6,804 bases of DNA from assembly GCA_910578765.1 (NCBI GenBank), contig CAJTRW010000022.1, forward strand, positions 9,268-16,071. The letters are read 5' to 3'. The translations under genes were made by a program, and so were the position numbers. Shown one piece after another: positions 6,688 to 6,804 of this stretch (its first letter is position 1; every line of letters begins with the position of its first letter). Source of the DNA: an uncultured Christensenella sp. GTDB lineage: Bacteria > Bacillota > Clostridia > Christensenellales > Borkfalkiaceae. The notes below the pieces were generated by a model. That model was not told the DNA's origin. It saw nothing but the letters and a program-made list of their open reading frames with translations, and made no database searches.

Positions 6688-6804
6688 CGATTATTGTAAA
6701 CGCCTTTAAGCTTTATATAATTAACAGAGTTAAAAAAACGCGCGCCGGAATATAAATGTTTTTTAATGATCTATTATATTTTAACGCCCCCGACCCCAAA
6801 ATGC
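6688..6804. other. AT-rich flank after the pectinesterase gene, no gene seen
   Basis: The 117 bases after the pectinesterase stop contain no supported coding start. Short inverted repeats are present (TTAAC-AGA-GTTAA at 6721-6733; A/T-only arms at 6730-6737 and 6759-6766), but none has a GC-rich stem followed by a T run, so the transcript's end point is unclear. Confidence 0.5.

Noticed and set aside
6671..6709. TTAAAGG/CCTTTAA inverted repeat as a terminator for the pectinesterase gene
   Set aside because: The arms match over seven bases, but the loop is about 25 bases, one arm is inside the coding region and no T tract follows.
6721..6766. Hairpins TTAAC-AGA-GTTAA and TTAAAAAA/TTTTTTAA as terminators
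   Set aside because: The stems are nearly all A-T pairs, and the second has a 21-base loop. They do not meet the GC-stem plus T-run pattern and are expected by chance in DNA this AT-rich.

Overview
The window looks like part of a pectin-derived oligosaccharide use locus from a Bacillota-type bacterium, most likely a gut Clostridia relative. The grounds are the lipoprotein signal of a Gram-positive-style binding protein, strong AAGGAG ribosome binding sites, AT-rich intergenic DNA with sigma-A-like promoters, and the LplB/YtcP-type permease pair. The genus cannot be read from the sequence.

Layout: a four-gene operon on the minus strand runs leftward from about 5640 to 46. In transcription order it holds (1) a 229-residue six-helix membrane protein of unknown function (5582-4893), (2) a LplB/YteP-type sugar ABC permease (4826-3765), (3) a YtcP/LplC-type sugar ABC permease (3748-2807), and (4) an unusually large, 900-residue lipoprotein solute-binding protein (2748-46). 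On the plus strand, reading away from it, is a cytoplasmic CE8-family pectinesterase (5743-6687) with all expected catalytic residues. The flanks 1-45 and 6688-6804 hold no gene I can support.

The 160-bp gap between the two transcription units (5583-5742) carries back-to-back promoters. Each has an extended -10 element (TGATATAAT and TGATACAAT) and a TTG-type -35 element. The arrangement is almost mirror-symmetric, with AATCAA/TTGATT arms at the centre, which suggests that the importer and the esterase are switched on together.

Proposed joint function (inference): the lipoprotein captures a partly methyl-esterified pectin oligosaccharide outside the cell, the two permeases import it using an ATPase encoded elsewhere (none is in the window), and the signal-peptide-free esterase removes methyl groups in the cytoplasm. 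The parts least explained by known families are the first-gene membrane protein, which could be an accessory transport subunit or an ECF-S-like protein, and the inserted and C-terminal regions that nearly double the size of the binding protein. The components otherwise belong to known families; I see no clear evidence of a wholly new kind of system.
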